Source: Thiosocius sp965601425 (GTDB lineage: Bacteria; Pseudomonadota; Gammaproteobacteria; Chromatiales; Chromatiaceae). Taken from it: 27,970 nt of DNA. The number at the start of each line of letters is the position of its first letter. Position 1 is the stretch's first letter. This document shows positions 14,378 through 22,586 of the stretch, in pieces. The notes beneath the pieces are model-generated. The model was not told the origin of the DNA. It did not search any database and saw nothing but the letters and a program-made list of their open reading frames with translations. Both the position numbers and the translations under genes were made by a program. The DNA lies in assembly GCA_965601425.1 (NCBI GenBank), contig CBFCWF010000025.1:1-27970 (forward strand), read 5' to 3'.

Positions 14378-17005
14378 TCATGATGCTGCGCTGACGGTCG
14401 CCTCCACACTCGGTGGCAGCTCGATCGTAAGCGTGCTGCCGTTTCCAGGCCAGGAATCCGCCCGGATCTTACCATGATGGTTGTTCATAATCGTCTGACT
14501 GATCGCCAGGCCCATGCCCATTCCGCTTTCCTTGGTGCTGAAGAACGGGTCGAAAAGATGCTCCATGGCCTTGTGCGAAATGCCGCTTCCGTTGTCCTGC
14601 ACACTGACGTAGACCATGCCATCGGATTGCACGCCGGACTCGATCACGAGGCGCCGCTCCGCGGACGGGGTGTCGTTCAGCGCATCAAGTGCATTGCGCA
14701 ACAGGTTGATCAACACCTGCTCGATCTGGACCGAATCGACGCGGACCCAGAGTGGTTGCTCCGAGAGTCGTCTGTCGATCATCAGCTGCTGACGCCTCAG
14801 CTCATGGCTAATCAACGAGCAGGTCTCGCGCGCCAGCACGTTCAGGTCGACCACTTCGCGCACGGGTTGCCGGCGACTGACCATGCCGCGCAGCCGCTTG
14901 ATGATTTCGCCCGCCCGGTTGGCCTGTGCCGAGATCTGACCGAGCGCATGCAACAGCTCGTCCTTGCCACCGATGTCCATGCGCAGGCGCCGCGCGCAGC
15001 CGTTGGCGAAATTCACGATGGCGGACAATGGCTGGTTCAGCTCATGCGCGATGCCGGTGGCCATTTCTCCCATGTTGCTCAGGCGCGTGACGTGCACCAG
15101 CTCGTTCTGGCGCCGCTTCAGCTCCTCCTCGGCCAGGCGCTCGCTGGTGATGTCGCGGGCATAGACGTTCACATAATCCAGTTCCGCTACCGGCGCCAGC
15201 AGCAGCGAGAACACGGCATGGTCGGTTGTCACCTCGTACTGACCGGTCGAGCGCTTGGCGAGAACCTCCTCGATTCGGTTGCGCCAATAGACCGGAAGCG
15301 TCTGCAGCGGGCGGCATCCCCAGTATCGCAGCAGCGGCATGCTCGACTGGTTCGCATAGGTGATGACGCCCCGGCGGTTGATCCGCAACACCGGGATCGG
15401 ACTTTCACTGGGAAATGCCGCCAGGCTGCGAATCTCCGCCTCGCGCACCTTGCGCTCCGCGATGTCGCGCAGGTAAAGCGTGATGACCAGCTGTTCTTCG
15501 AGAAGCACCGGCTTGATGGACAACTCCACCGGAATGACCCGGCCGTCCCGCGCAACGGCCTGCATTTCGACACGCTGCAACGGTGCACCCTGTTCGGCAC
15601 CGGTCACCGAGCGGTCCAGCAGTCGCTCGAACGTCTCCCGCCATTTCGGCGCGACCAGCAACTCGCCGAACGCACGACCGACGGCCTCTTCGTGACGGTA
15701 GTCGAAAGTATCCTGCGCCGTCGGGTTGAAGTCGATGATTTCGCCGCGCTCGTTGACCGTGACGACCGAATCAAGGGATGCGTCCATGATCGCGACACGG
15801 AGCTTTTCGGTCTGCCGCAGCTCGCTTTCATGCTGACGGCGCATCTCGTCACGCGCCCGCATCACCAGCTGAACGAAGTCGCGGATCCAGTCCTCGAGGA
15901 TCAGCAGCTGATTACCGTGTCGATCGACGGCCGCTTCGGGGATGTCCAGTGCACGACGCGAAAGACTGGATACGCGGCGCAGTAATCGGCTGATACGGCT
16001 CGACAACAGCAGAAACAACAGCACGAATGAAGAGATGATCACCGCCGCACCGATCAATCGCTGGCGGCGCTCCAGATCGAGCACCTGCTGTCCGGTCCTT
16101 TCGAACGATGCGCGCGGCAGCAGGGTCGCGAACAACAGGCTGACATCGGCATCTTCGTACTCGAAGAACGACTGTGCAGTGATCAGATAGTCCCTGCGAA
16201 GCGTGGACAGCAACGTACCGCCCGGTACCAGGACGGCATTGCTGCTGGACAGGATGCGTTGGGCATCGGGATCGAGGATCGCAACGACGTTATGGGACGA
16301 TTTGACGAACTGTTGCGATGCGTTCAGGAAGGAGCTGTCCAGCGGGATCATCACGACCACACTGCCCATCGGCGTGCGCGCGTTGTCTTCGGTCGGCTCT
16401 GAGACGACCAACCAGGGCTGCTCGCTGAGCAGCGTGACGAAAGCCCGCCGCTGCCTGACCGGCAGCTGCCCGCCCGCCTCGCTCTGCAGTCCCGCCGGCA
16501 ACGGCTGTCCACCCGGACTGTAAAGCTCGCGCACCGCACCCGCCGGATCGACCAGCAGGAAATAACTGGGATTCACGCCACCCTGCCAGGTCAGGTCGTC
16601 CGGCAGCCAGCTCGGAGGATTGCGCGCGTCATAGTGGACGACCTGGCGCGACCTTGCGCCCCAGATCACCGGGTCGAGGTAGTCGGCCATTCGCCGGTGT
16701 GTCGCCACGAGGCGGGTGAAATAACCGAACGAGCGGCGGTATTCGTCGAATCGGATCAGCGATTCGCGTGCCTGCTGATCGAGCTGACTCTCGAGCGCCT
16801 GGTCGAAGATATGGCTCAGCGCACGGGTTTGCACCCGGTCGACGACCACCCAGAGGATCAGACCGGTCAGCAGGCCGAAGGCGAGCGCCAGGACGGGGAT
16901 CGGAATCCCTGTGAGAAGCCGCCGCGAAAACGAACGCTTGCTGATGGATCTCGTCCCGGTAAAACGCCGTGGACGGATTATCACCCGGGGCTCGCGAATA
17001 ACCAA
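14378..17005 (-). CDS. Membrane PAS-domain sensor histidine kinase
   Basis: This hybrid-free sensor kinase of 875 residues is the likely partner of the FixJ-type regulator 3 nt downstream. It has a basic cytoplasmic N-terminus and a first membrane helix at about 33-56. A periplasmic sensor region (about 57-315, possibly a Cache-type fold) follows, then a second helix at about 317-338. Next come a HAMP-like/coiled linker, PAS domain 1 (about 402-520, ending LYLRDIAERKV) and PAS domain 2 (about 525-620, ending VYARDITSERL). The HisKA helix has His654 in GIAHELNQPLSAI. The HATPase domain has the N box INLLRNALDAL (766-776), G1 DNGSGI and G2 GMGMGLAISQ. No heme-binding FixL signature was recognised; PAS 2 is short. 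The layout resembles FixL/TtrS/DctS-type kinases; the ligand is unknown. The start could be a later Met, but this one includes the basic n-terminal flank. Confidence 0.93.
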   Translation of the reverse strand: MVIREPRVIIRPRRFTGTRSISKRSFSRRLLTGIPIPVLALAFGLLTGLILWVVVDRVQTRALSHIFDQALESQLDQQARESLIRFDEYRRSFGYFTRLVATHRRMADYLDPVIWGARSRQVVHYDARNPPSWLPDDLTWQGGVNPSYFLLVDPAGAVRELYSPGGQPLPAGLQSEAGGQLPVRQRRAFVTLLSEQPWLVVSEPTEDNARTPMGSVVVMIPLDSSFLNASQQFVKSSHNVVAILDPDAQRILSSSNAVLVPGGTLLSTLRRDYLITAQSFFEYEDADVSLLFATLLPRASFERTGQQVLDLERRQRLIGAAVIISSFVLLFLLLSSRISRLLRRVSSLSRRALDIPEAAVDRHGNQLLILEDWIRDFVQLVMRARDEMRRQHESELRQTEKLRVAIMDASLDSVVTVNERGEIIDFNPTAQDTFDYRHEEAVGRAFGELLVAPKWRETFERLLDRSVTGAEQGAPLQRVEMQAVARDGRVIPVELSIKPVLLEEQLVITLYLRDIAERKVREAEIRSLAAFPSESPIPVLRINRRGVITYANQSSMPLLRYWGCRPLQTLPVYWRNRIEEVLAKRSTGQYEVTTDHAVFSLLLAPVAELDYVNVYARDITSERLAEEELKRRQNELVHVTRLSNMGEMATGIAHELNQPLSAIVNFANGCARRLRMDIGGKDELLHALGQISAQANRAGEIIKRLRGMVSRRQPVREVVDLNVLARETCSLISHELRRQQLMIDRRLSEQPLWVRVDSVQIEQVLINLLRNALDALNDTPSAERRLVIESGVQSDGMVYVSVQDNGSGISHKAMEHLFDPFFSTKESGMGMGLAISQTIMNNHHGKIRADSWPGNGSTLTIELPPSVEATVSAAS

Positions 17006-17063
17006 CCGGACACGCGGCGCGCCGGGGCACGCGGCGCGGCACCCGGATCAAACAACCGGCCGT

Positions 17064-17417
17064 TCAGATCGCTCGCAACACGGGCACTGCGCGGTTCGGC
17101 ACCGGCGGCATCGCCGGCAGCAGCCTATCCAGTGCCTCACGACAATGCGCGTCGAGATCGTCGAACGCGACGCCGAACCCTTGTAGGCTCTGGTGCGCGA
17201 CCCACCCGCGGATGTTCAGGCATGCGGCAGCACTGTCGGGATCCGGTTGAAAGGTTACCGTTACCGAGGCGCCGATCGGTACGATGCTGGTCTCTGCGCT
17301 GATGTAAAGCCCGCTGTAGCCAAGATCGACGATCCGGCCTCGAATCAGGCCGAAGCGTGAGCAACCGATCACCGCGTCCAACGAGACCGCCTTGCGGTCA
17401 GAGTTTCGCTGCTCCAT
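17064..17417 (-). CDS. PilZ domain protein, putative c-di-GMP receptor
   Basis: PilZ domains bind cyclic di-GMP through an RxxxR motif and a D/NxSxxG motif. The ATG at 17417 has an excellent AGGAGG 5 nt upstream, giving 117 residues; a start at 17450 would skip that site. RNSDR at 4-8 is the RxxxR motif. DLGYSG (31-36) is at the second motif's place but has Gly where Ser is usual, so binding may be weaker. The rest, VTVTFQPDP and IRGWVAHQSLQGFGVAFDDLD, is the usual beta-barrel ending. It is a single-domain protein with no membrane segment. It lies 58 bp before the large sensor kinase on the same strand, so it may head that transcript. Its effector target is unknown. Confidence 0.88.
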   Translation of the reverse strand: MEQRNSDRKAVSLDAVIGCSRFGLIRGRIVDLGYSGLYISAETSIVPIGASVTVTFQPDPDSAAACLNIRGWVAHQSLQGFGVAFDDLDAHCREALDRLLPAMPPVPNRAVPVLRAI

Positions 17418-17520
17418 CCTTCCCTCCTTTGAAAGGCGAACCGCTCGCACACGATCTTGGGTCGTTTTGCGAAATTCGGATAGGCAAGATTATCTGGAAA
17501 AACCGCGAACAAGCCATTAG

Positions 17521-17538
17521 GGGCAATCCCGGTTGCCC
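17521..17538 (-). other. Hairpin in the PilZ gene leader
   Basis: GGGCAA (17521-17526) and TTGCCC (17533-17538) make a perfect 6-bp stem with a 6-nt loop. It lies about 105 bp before the PilZ ATG. No T-tract follows. The rest of the 272-bp gap (17418-17689) shows no gene that I can support. Confidence 0.4.
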
Positions 17539-17549
17539 TCGGTAAATTC

Positions 17550-17577
17550 CCTATACCAGTATTGTTATTCTTATGAA
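17550..17577 (-). promoter_or_regulatory. Candidate promoter of the PilZ-led transcript
   Basis: On the minus strand TTCATA (17577-17572) and TATAGG (17555-17550) are 16 bp apart in the most AT-rich stretch of this gap. Each matches 4 of 6 consensus bases. It would give a leader of about 125 nt with a hairpin at 17521-17538. Confidence 0.35.
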
Positions 17578-17689
17578 CCATGCGCTTACAAACTGACTAC
17601 CCGGGCCCTGGGGTGTTTTCACCGGTGGCGGAGCGGCCGCCCGCACGGCATCGGTATCCGGCGGCCCCGTGGCGCCGAGACCGGCAGAC

Positions 17690-18133
17690 ATGACACAGAC
17701 CGACCTGAATGAGGCCGTCGTTCCGGGCCTGTGGCGCCGACTCGCTGCGATCTTCTACGACAGCTGGCTGATGGCTGGTATCTGGCTGCTCGGGGCCACG
17801 GTGGACACCTTCGCGCGAAGGGCATTGGATGCGGAAACGAGCGGTTCACACCTGGCGCTACAGATCTTTCTGCTTGCCGCCCCAGCCGTGTTCTTCGGGT
17901 GGTTCTGGACGCACGGCGGACAAACGCTCGGGATGCGCGCCTGGCGCCTGAAACTGCTCGACCGCGAGGGTCATCCGGTCACCTGGCGCCAGTCGCTGCT
18001 GCGTTACGGTGCTGCCTGGGTCTCGCTGCTCGCGTTCGGCCTCGGATACCTGTGGGTATGGATCGACCGCGATGGACTCGCCTGGCACGACCGTCTCAGC
18101 GGGACGCGGCTCGTGTTGCTGCGCAAGGACTGA
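17690..18133 (+). CDS. RDD family membrane protein
   Basis: This small integral membrane protein belongs to the RDD family, of largely unknown function (some members are linked to ion transport). The ATG at 17690 (MTQTDLNEAVVPGLWRRLAA) gives 147 residues; a GTG at 17669 adds 7 residues without support. GLWRRLAAIFYDSWLM carries the family Arg and Asp at the start of helix 1. Hydrophobic helices lie at about 25-45, 58-76 and 113-132. GQTLGMRAWRLKLLDREG is the signature loop between helices 2 and 3, and LAWHDRLSGTRLVL closes the domain as in most members. It is convergent with lptG, with 17 bp between. RDD genes are often found beside lptG/pepA in gammaproteobacteria, so the context is ordinary. 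Confidence 0.88.
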   Translation: MTQTDLNEAVVPGLWRRLAAIFYDSWLMAGIWLLGATVDTFARRALDAETSGSHLALQIFLLAAPAVFFGWFWTHGGQTLGMRAWRLKLLDREGHPVTWRQSLLRYGAAWVSLLAFGLGYLWVWIDRDGLAWHDRLSGTRLVLLRKD

Positions 18134-18150
18134 CGGGCACCCCTCAGCCG

Positions 18151-19221
18151 TCAACGTACGCGGCGGATCATGAACACCGCGATGGCGAGGGATGCAGCCG
18201 CCGGGACCAGCGCCGTCACCATCGGGTTGATGCCGTAGACCAACGCGACGTAAGACATCCCGCGGTTGAGCATGTAAAAGGCCATGCCGACCGCGACGCC
18301 GAGGAACAGGCGTTGCCCCATGCTGACGAAACGGCTGTGCCCGAGCACGAACGGCACGCTGAGGAACAGCATAACCAGGGTTGCCAGCGGCGTCGCCAGT
18401 TTCGACCAGAAGGCGACCTCGTAATCGATCGCGGACTGGCCGTTTTTGCGCATCACGCGGATGTAACGGTACAGCTCGTCGAGCGGCAACATGGTCGGGT
18501 GGATCAGTACCGCGCGCAACAATCCCGGATCGAGCAGGGAATCCCATCGTGCCTGGGCCAGCCGGCGCTGGGTCACGCCGCCGTCTGAAACCTGGCTTTG
18601 ACTGATCCCGAACATCATCCAATGATCCCCGCGGTGCTCGGCGCGCTCGGCGCGCGTCGCGAGCGTGAGCCGGCGCGCGTCGTCGAACTCGTAGATGTAG
18701 ATGTCGCGCAGCTCGGCACGCGGCAGGATCTCCCGTATGTTGACGAAGGCACTGCCGTCGCGCGCCCAAAAACCATGGCGCGTCTTCAGGGTCGTTTTCC
18801 TCTCCATCTGCTCGATGCGGTGCTGCTCTCCCCATTGCTCGCTGGCCGGTGCGACGAGTTCGCCGAACAGGAATACCAGCACCATCATCAGGACGCCGGT
18901 CTTGAGGACCGCGACTATGATCTGGCGCAGCGAAAAGCCGGCGGAACGCATCGCGACCAGCTCACCGTGCGAACCCATCGCGCCCAGACCGACAAGACTG
19001 CCGAGCATCGCGGCCACCGGAAAGACGTCGAATATGTAGCGCGGCGCCGAAAGCAGCACCACCAGAAACGCGTCACCCAGGCCGTAGTTGCCGCGCCCGA
19101 CGTTGTCCGACTCGTCGATCAAGCCGAAGAAGACCAGCAGCACGACCAGCACGAACACGGTGACCAGCGTCGCCTTCAGCATGGTTGCGCCGATATACCT
19201 TTCGAGCAGCGAGAGCCTCAT
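18151..19221 (-). CDS. lptG: LPS export ABC transporter permease LptG
   Basis: LptG is one of two inner-membrane permeases of the LptB2FG complex, which extracts lipopolysaccharide from the inner membrane and feeds it to LptC/LptA. The ATG at 19221 overlaps the lptF stop as ATGA and gives 356 residues; the frame's earlier Met at 19323 is inside lptF. The N-terminus MRLSLLERYIGATML is the usual LptG start. Membrane helices are near residues 12-33, 60-85 and 95-120, with three more at the C-terminal end. The loop GSHGELVAMRSAGFSLRQI is the coupling helix that contacts LptB. A periplasmic beta-jellyroll region lies between (about 130-265). It is the last gene of the lptFG pair; lptB, lptC and lptA are not nearby. 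Confidence 0.96.
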   Translation of the reverse strand: MRLSLLERYIGATMLKATLVTVFVLVVLLVFFGLIDESDNVGRGNYGLGDAFLVVLLSAPRYIFDVFPVAAMLGSLVGLGAMGSHGELVAMRSAGFSLRQIIVAVLKTGVLMMVLVFLFGELVAPASEQWGEQHRIEQMERKTTLKTRHGFWARDGSAFVNIREILPRAELRDIYIYEFDDARRLTLATRAERAEHRGDHWMMFGISQSQVSDGGVTQRRLAQARWDSLLDPGLLRAVLIHPTMLPLDELYRYIRVMRKNGQSAIDYEVAFWSKLATPLATLVMLFLSVPFVLGHSRFVSMGQRLFLGVAVGMAFYMLNRGMSYVALVYGINPMVTALVPAAASLAIAVFMIRRVR

Positions 19222-20318
19222 CGATACCCCACCCGCCAGCGGCGAAAGCGCATCGCAAACCAGTTCGAATCGACGACGATGATCAGGCCTGCAAACAGGA
19301 CCATAAGCAGCGGCAGCCACCACATGCCCAACCAGCCCGGCAGCACGCCGTCCTCGAGCCAGTTCTCGGCCACGTGCTGCATGTTCATGAACGTGAAGTA
19401 CACCAGCACGGCGAAAATGAGCCGACCATAGACACCCGAGCGGGGCGGTGAGCGCGCCAGCGGCACGGCCAGCACACCGAACGCCAGCAGCGCCAACGGC
19501 ACCGAGAGCCGGTAGTGGAACTCGGCATGGTCCTCGGGATCATCGGACGCGATCAGCTCCTGCCAGGGCTTTGAGCTCTCCGAGACCTGCCCGGTATCCG
19601 TCTCGGCCGTTGGGATGCGCACCGCATATTCGTCGAAGCGACCGACCAGGTAATCGAGCTGGCCAGGCGTGCCCTCGTAGCGGCGCCCCTCAGTGAGGAT
19701 GATGAAACGCTCGCCGGTGTCCGGGTCTGTCCGCTGGTACGCGGTTTCCGCGGTCACCAGACCGAGCTTTCCATGCTGACGGTCCTGCACGAACACGCCG
19801 CCCAGCTCGGACCCGTCCTCTGCCCGCCGTTCCGTGAACACGACCAGGCCACCACGACGGAACTCGTTGAAGCGCCCTGGTTTCACGCCGGATATATCTG
19901 CCGTGCTGGCCTCCATGGCCCTGAGCTGTGACACATAGCCCTTAGCCCAGGGCAGCAGTTCCATGACCAGCAGCAACACCAGCACCGCAAGAGGCAGTGC
20001 GGCCAGCAGCACGGACCGGAAGATGCGCGAATAGCCATAGCCCGAGGCGGCGAGTGCAACCATTTCGCTGTCACGGTACATGCGCCCGAGGACCCAGAGC
20101 ACGGTGAAGAAGAACGCCGGCGGTATGATCAGACCCAGCGCCCTGATCAGTTCGAGGCCCACGACCATGAGCAGCACGTCGGTATTGAGCGCACCGACCG
20201 CTGCCTTGCCGAGATAGCGCACCAGGAGGTTGGACAGCAGCAGCAGCGCGATGACCACGACGACGACCAGCAGCGTCTTGAATATCTCGCGCAGAAGCAT
20301 CCGGTCTATGATCCCCAT
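19218..20318 (-). CDS. lptF: LPS export ABC transporter permease LptF
   Basis: LptF pairs with LptG in the LptB2FG lipopolysaccharide exporter. The ATG at 20318 (MGIIDRMLLREIFKTLL) gives 366 residues, the same length as E. coli LptF; a longer frame to 20435 would run into the pepA start region. Helices are seen at about 14-33, 49-77 and 100-122, then three near the C-terminus. YRDSEMVALAASGYGYSRI (about 81-99) is the LptB coupling helix. The segment from about 130 to 265 is the periplasmic jellyroll (GRFNEFRRGGLVVFTER). The gene overlaps lptG by 4 nt and is divergent from pepA with 119 bp between, the same arrangement as in E. coli. The ribosome site is weak (AAAGAAAG). Confidence 0.96.
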   Translation of the reverse strand: MGIIDRMLLREIFKTLLVVVVVIALLLLSNLLVRYLGKAAVGALNTDVLLMVVGLELIRALGLIIPPAFFFTVLWVLGRMYRDSEMVALAASGYGYSRIFRSVLLAALPLAVLVLLLVMELLPWAKGYVSQLRAMEASTADISGVKPGRFNEFRRGGLVVFTERRAEDGSELGGVFVQDRQHGKLGLVTAETAYQRTDPDTGERFIILTEGRRYEGTPGQLDYLVGRFDEYAVRIPTAETDTGQVSESSKPWQELIASDDPEDHAEFHYRLSVPLALLAFGVLAVPLARSPPRSGVYGRLIFAVLVYFTFMNMQHVAENWLEDGVLPGWLGMWWLPLLMVLFAGLIIVVDSNWFAMRFRRWRVGYR

Positions 20319-20437
20319 CGTGCTTTCTTTGGGCTCCTGATTCGCTACACTCTGACGCACGGCAAACGCGAACCATACCGGCAACAACCAGCCAACGAAA
20401 GCTCGATCGGCCGCGCAACAGTCATCACGGAGCAACC

Positions 20438-21934
20438 ATGGAATACAGCTGCAAACTTGGCGACCCAGACAAAACGAAATCCGCCTGTCTTGTGGTCGGC
20501 GTATTCAAGAACAATCGTGTCCCGCCATCCGGCCAACGGCTGGTTTCGGCGATCGGCGAACCGGTCAGGGCCGTACTGCGAAACCACGATTTCGGCGGCG
20601 ATATCGGCCAGACCCATTTGATTTCCCGGCCGGAGGGCTGCGAAGCCGCTCGCATCCTGCTCGTCGGTCTGGGCGAACAAAACAAGTACTCTCCACGCCA
20701 GTTTGGACGCGCCTTGGTACCGGCATTCAGGTCGCTCGAGGCCTCCGGCGCGACCGACAGCGCGGTGCTGCTGCCGACCGATGCAGATGAGGACGTCTAT
20801 CGACTGGTGCGCGAGGCCGTATTGGCAGCCGAGAGCGCGGTGTACCGTTTCGACCGGTGCAAGAGCGAGACGACCCCACCGAAGCGACCCCTGAAACGCA
20901 TCGCTTTCCTGTTACCGTCGCGCACCCAGCTCAAGACGGCGAAACGCGCGGTGCAACACGGTCAGGCCATCGGCGCGGGCTGCCGCCTGGCCAAGGATCT
21001 GGCCAACCTGCCCGGCAATCTCTGCACGCCGGGCTACCTGGCTGATCAGGCCAAGGCCCTGGCACGTCGTCAGCGCAAGCTGAAGGTCAAGGTACTCGAA
21101 GAGGATGAGATGGAAAAACTGGGCATGGGCGCACTGCTGTCCGTGTCCCGCGGCAGCCGCCAGCCGGCCAAGCTGATCGTGCTGGAATACCGGGGCGGCA
21201 AGGCCGGTGCGAAACCGGTCGCACTGGTCGGCAAAGGCCTGACTTTCGACGCAGGCGGCATCTCGATCAAGCCGTCGGCCAGCATGGACGAAATGAAATA
21301 CGATATGTGCGGCGGTGCCAGCGTGCTCGGCACGATCGCAGCCTGTCTGGCGTTGGAACTGCCCATCAATGTGGTCGGGGTCGTGCCGAGTTCGGAAAAT
21401 CTACCCGACGGCGATGCCAACAAACCCGGCGACATCGTGACCTCTATGTCAGGACAAACCATCGAAGTCCTGAACACCGATGCGGAAGGTCGACTGATCC
21501 TCTGTGATGCGTTGACCTACACGGAGCGATTCGAACCGGCTGCGGTGATCGACATCGCGACACTGACCGGTGCCTGCATCGTCGCGCTCGGCGACGAAGT
21601 CAGCGGCCTGATGGCCAACGACGACAGGCTCGCCAACGAACTGCTCGAGGCTGGCAACGAGTGCAACGACCGCGCCTGGCGTTTGCCGTTGCTCGATGAG
21701 TACCAACGCGCGCTCGACAGCAACTTCGCCGATATGGCGAACATCGGCAGCAGTCGTGGTGCCGGGGCGATCACCGCGGCCTGTTTTCTTTCGCGCTACA
21801 CAAAGAAATTCAAGTGGGCGCATCTGGACATCGCGGGCGTCTCCTGGTTGACGGGCAGCGCGAAAGGGGCCACGGGGCGGCCAGTCCCACTGCTGACCGA
21901 GTACCTGCTGCGTCGCAGCAAGACCCCAATGTAG
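20438..21934 (+). CDS. pepA: Leucyl (cytosol) aminopeptidase PepA, M17 family
   Basis: PepA is a hexameric two-metal (Zn/Mn) aminopeptidase that trims N-terminal residues in peptide turnover; in E. coli it also acts as a DNA-bending regulator (carP, Xer recombination). The 498-residue chain aligns along its length with E. coli PepA. The N-terminal macro-like domain starts MEYSCKLGDPDKTKSAC. The catalytic domain has VGKGLTFDAGGISIKPS, DEMKYDMCGGASV (metal ligands Lys, Asp) and the M17 signature NTDAEGRL (metal ligands Asp, Glu). IDIATLTGACIVALG and WAHLDIAGVSW follow. GGAG is 5 nt before the ATG. It is divergent from lptF and 16 bp ahead of holC. All metal ligands look intact. Confidence 0.97.
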   Translation: MEYSCKLGDPDKTKSACLVVGVFKNNRVPPSGQRLVSAIGEPVRAVLRNHDFGGDIGQTHLISRPEGCEAARILLVGLGEQNKYSPRQFGRALVPAFRSLEASGATDSAVLLPTDADEDVYRLVREAVLAAESAVYRFDRCKSETTPPKRPLKRIAFLLPSRTQLKTAKRAVQHGQAIGAGCRLAKDLANLPGNLCTPGYLADQAKALARRQRKLKVKVLEEDEMEKLGMGALLSVSRGSRQPAKLIVLEYRGGKAGAKPVALVGKGLTFDAGGISIKPSASMDEMKYDMCGGASVLGTIAACLALELPINVVGVVPSSENLPDGDANKPGDIVTSMSGQTIEVLNTDAEGRLILCDALTYTERFEPAAVIDIATLTGACIVALGDEVSGLMANDDRLANELLEAGNECNDRAWRLPLLDEYQRALDSNFADMANIGSSRGAGAITAACFLSRYTKKFKWAHLDIAGVSWLTGSAKGATGRPVPLLTEYLLRRSKTPM

Positions 21935-21950
21935 CGACCCTGTTGCGGGC

Positions 21951-22379
21951 ATGACCCAGGTCGACTTCTACATCCTCGGCGCCCAGGCCAGCGGCGACCG
22001 CTATCAGTTGGCCTGCCGGGTCGCCGAAAAGGCCCGGCGTGCCGGTCGCCGTGTGCTGCTGCATACGCCGGACGCCTCGGCGGCCCAACACCTCGATGCG
22101 TTGCTCTGGACCCTCTGGGAGCAGAGCTTCATTCCGCACGGCAGGCTGGGCAAAGACGACCGCGCGACGAACCCGATCCTGATCGGTGACGGCAACACCG
22201 ATGCCGATGAGCACGAAGTCCTGATTAATCTCGCCAGCGACGTCCCGCTGTTTTTCGGCCGCTTCGAACGCTTGATCGAATGTGTCGATCACGACGAGGC
22301 CGTGAAAGCCGCCAGCCGGGAGAGGTTCCGCTACTACCGCGCCCACGGATACCTGTTGAACACCCACGAGGTCGTGTGA
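21951..22379 (+). CDS. holC: DNA polymerase III chi subunit
   Basis: Chi joins psi (HolD) in the clamp-loader complex and links the replicase to SSB. The 142-residue product begins MTQVDFYILG, and has ACRVAEKARRAGRRVLLHTP, LDALLWTLWEQSFIPHG and NPILIG, then LINLASDVPLFFGRFERLIE. These are conserved blocks of the family. The length matches E. coli HolC (147). It starts 16 bp after pepA without a clear ribosome site, so it is probably translated from the pepA transcript. In many gammaproteobacteria valS follows in the same operon; here the next gene is the convergent pnp, and the 207-bp gap holds only terminator-like hairpins. I see no valS in this window. Confidence 0.95.
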   Translation: MTQVDFYILGAQASGDRYQLACRVAEKARRAGRRVLLHTPDASAAQHLDALLWTLWEQSFIPHGRLGKDDRATNPILIGDGNTDADEHEVLINLASDVPLFFGRFERLIECVDHDEAVKAASRERFRYYRAHGYLLNTHEVV

Positions 22380-22544
22380 TGTATCGGATCGGGCAGCGCC
22401 CTGGGAGGCAAGACGCTGGTTTTGTTGCCCATGCCCCGGTGCATTTGCCCCACGGGATGCCGTGGATCCATCCGTGACGGCTCGGCTGCCGCGTTCCTGC
22501 GGCCCAGCCGGCATCGGTGCGATGCGGAAGTCCCGCTGGCCACC

Positions 22545-22572
22545 AAAAGCCAGGCGCAGCACGGGCTGCGCC
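22545..22572 (-). terminator. Intrinsic terminator of pnp
   Basis: On the minus strand GGCGCAG (22572-22566) pairs perfectly with CTGCGCC (22559-22553) around a 6-nt loop, then TGGC and TTTT. It lies about 14 nt past the pnp stop codon. The T-tract is short and set back by four bases. Confidence 0.6.
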
Positions 22573-22586
22573 AAACGAACTACGTG

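Noticed and set aside
14474..15985. 503-codon plus-strand frame
   Set aside because: It is antisense to the sensor kinase, whose domains are intact; composition is shadow-like.
17500..17545. GEMM c-di-GMP riboswitch before the PilZ gene
   Set aside because: Only a GGGCAA-like string is shared; the second helix and conserved GCAAAGCC-type core are not seen.
19219..19323. Longer lptG start at 19323
   Set aside because: It lies inside lptF; the ATGA overlap start at 19221 fits the family N-terminus.
22394..22425. Terminator for holC (CAGCG/CGCTG stem then GTTTTGTT)
   Set aside because: Only a 5-bp stem with a 15-nt loop and an interrupted T-tract; too weak to list.
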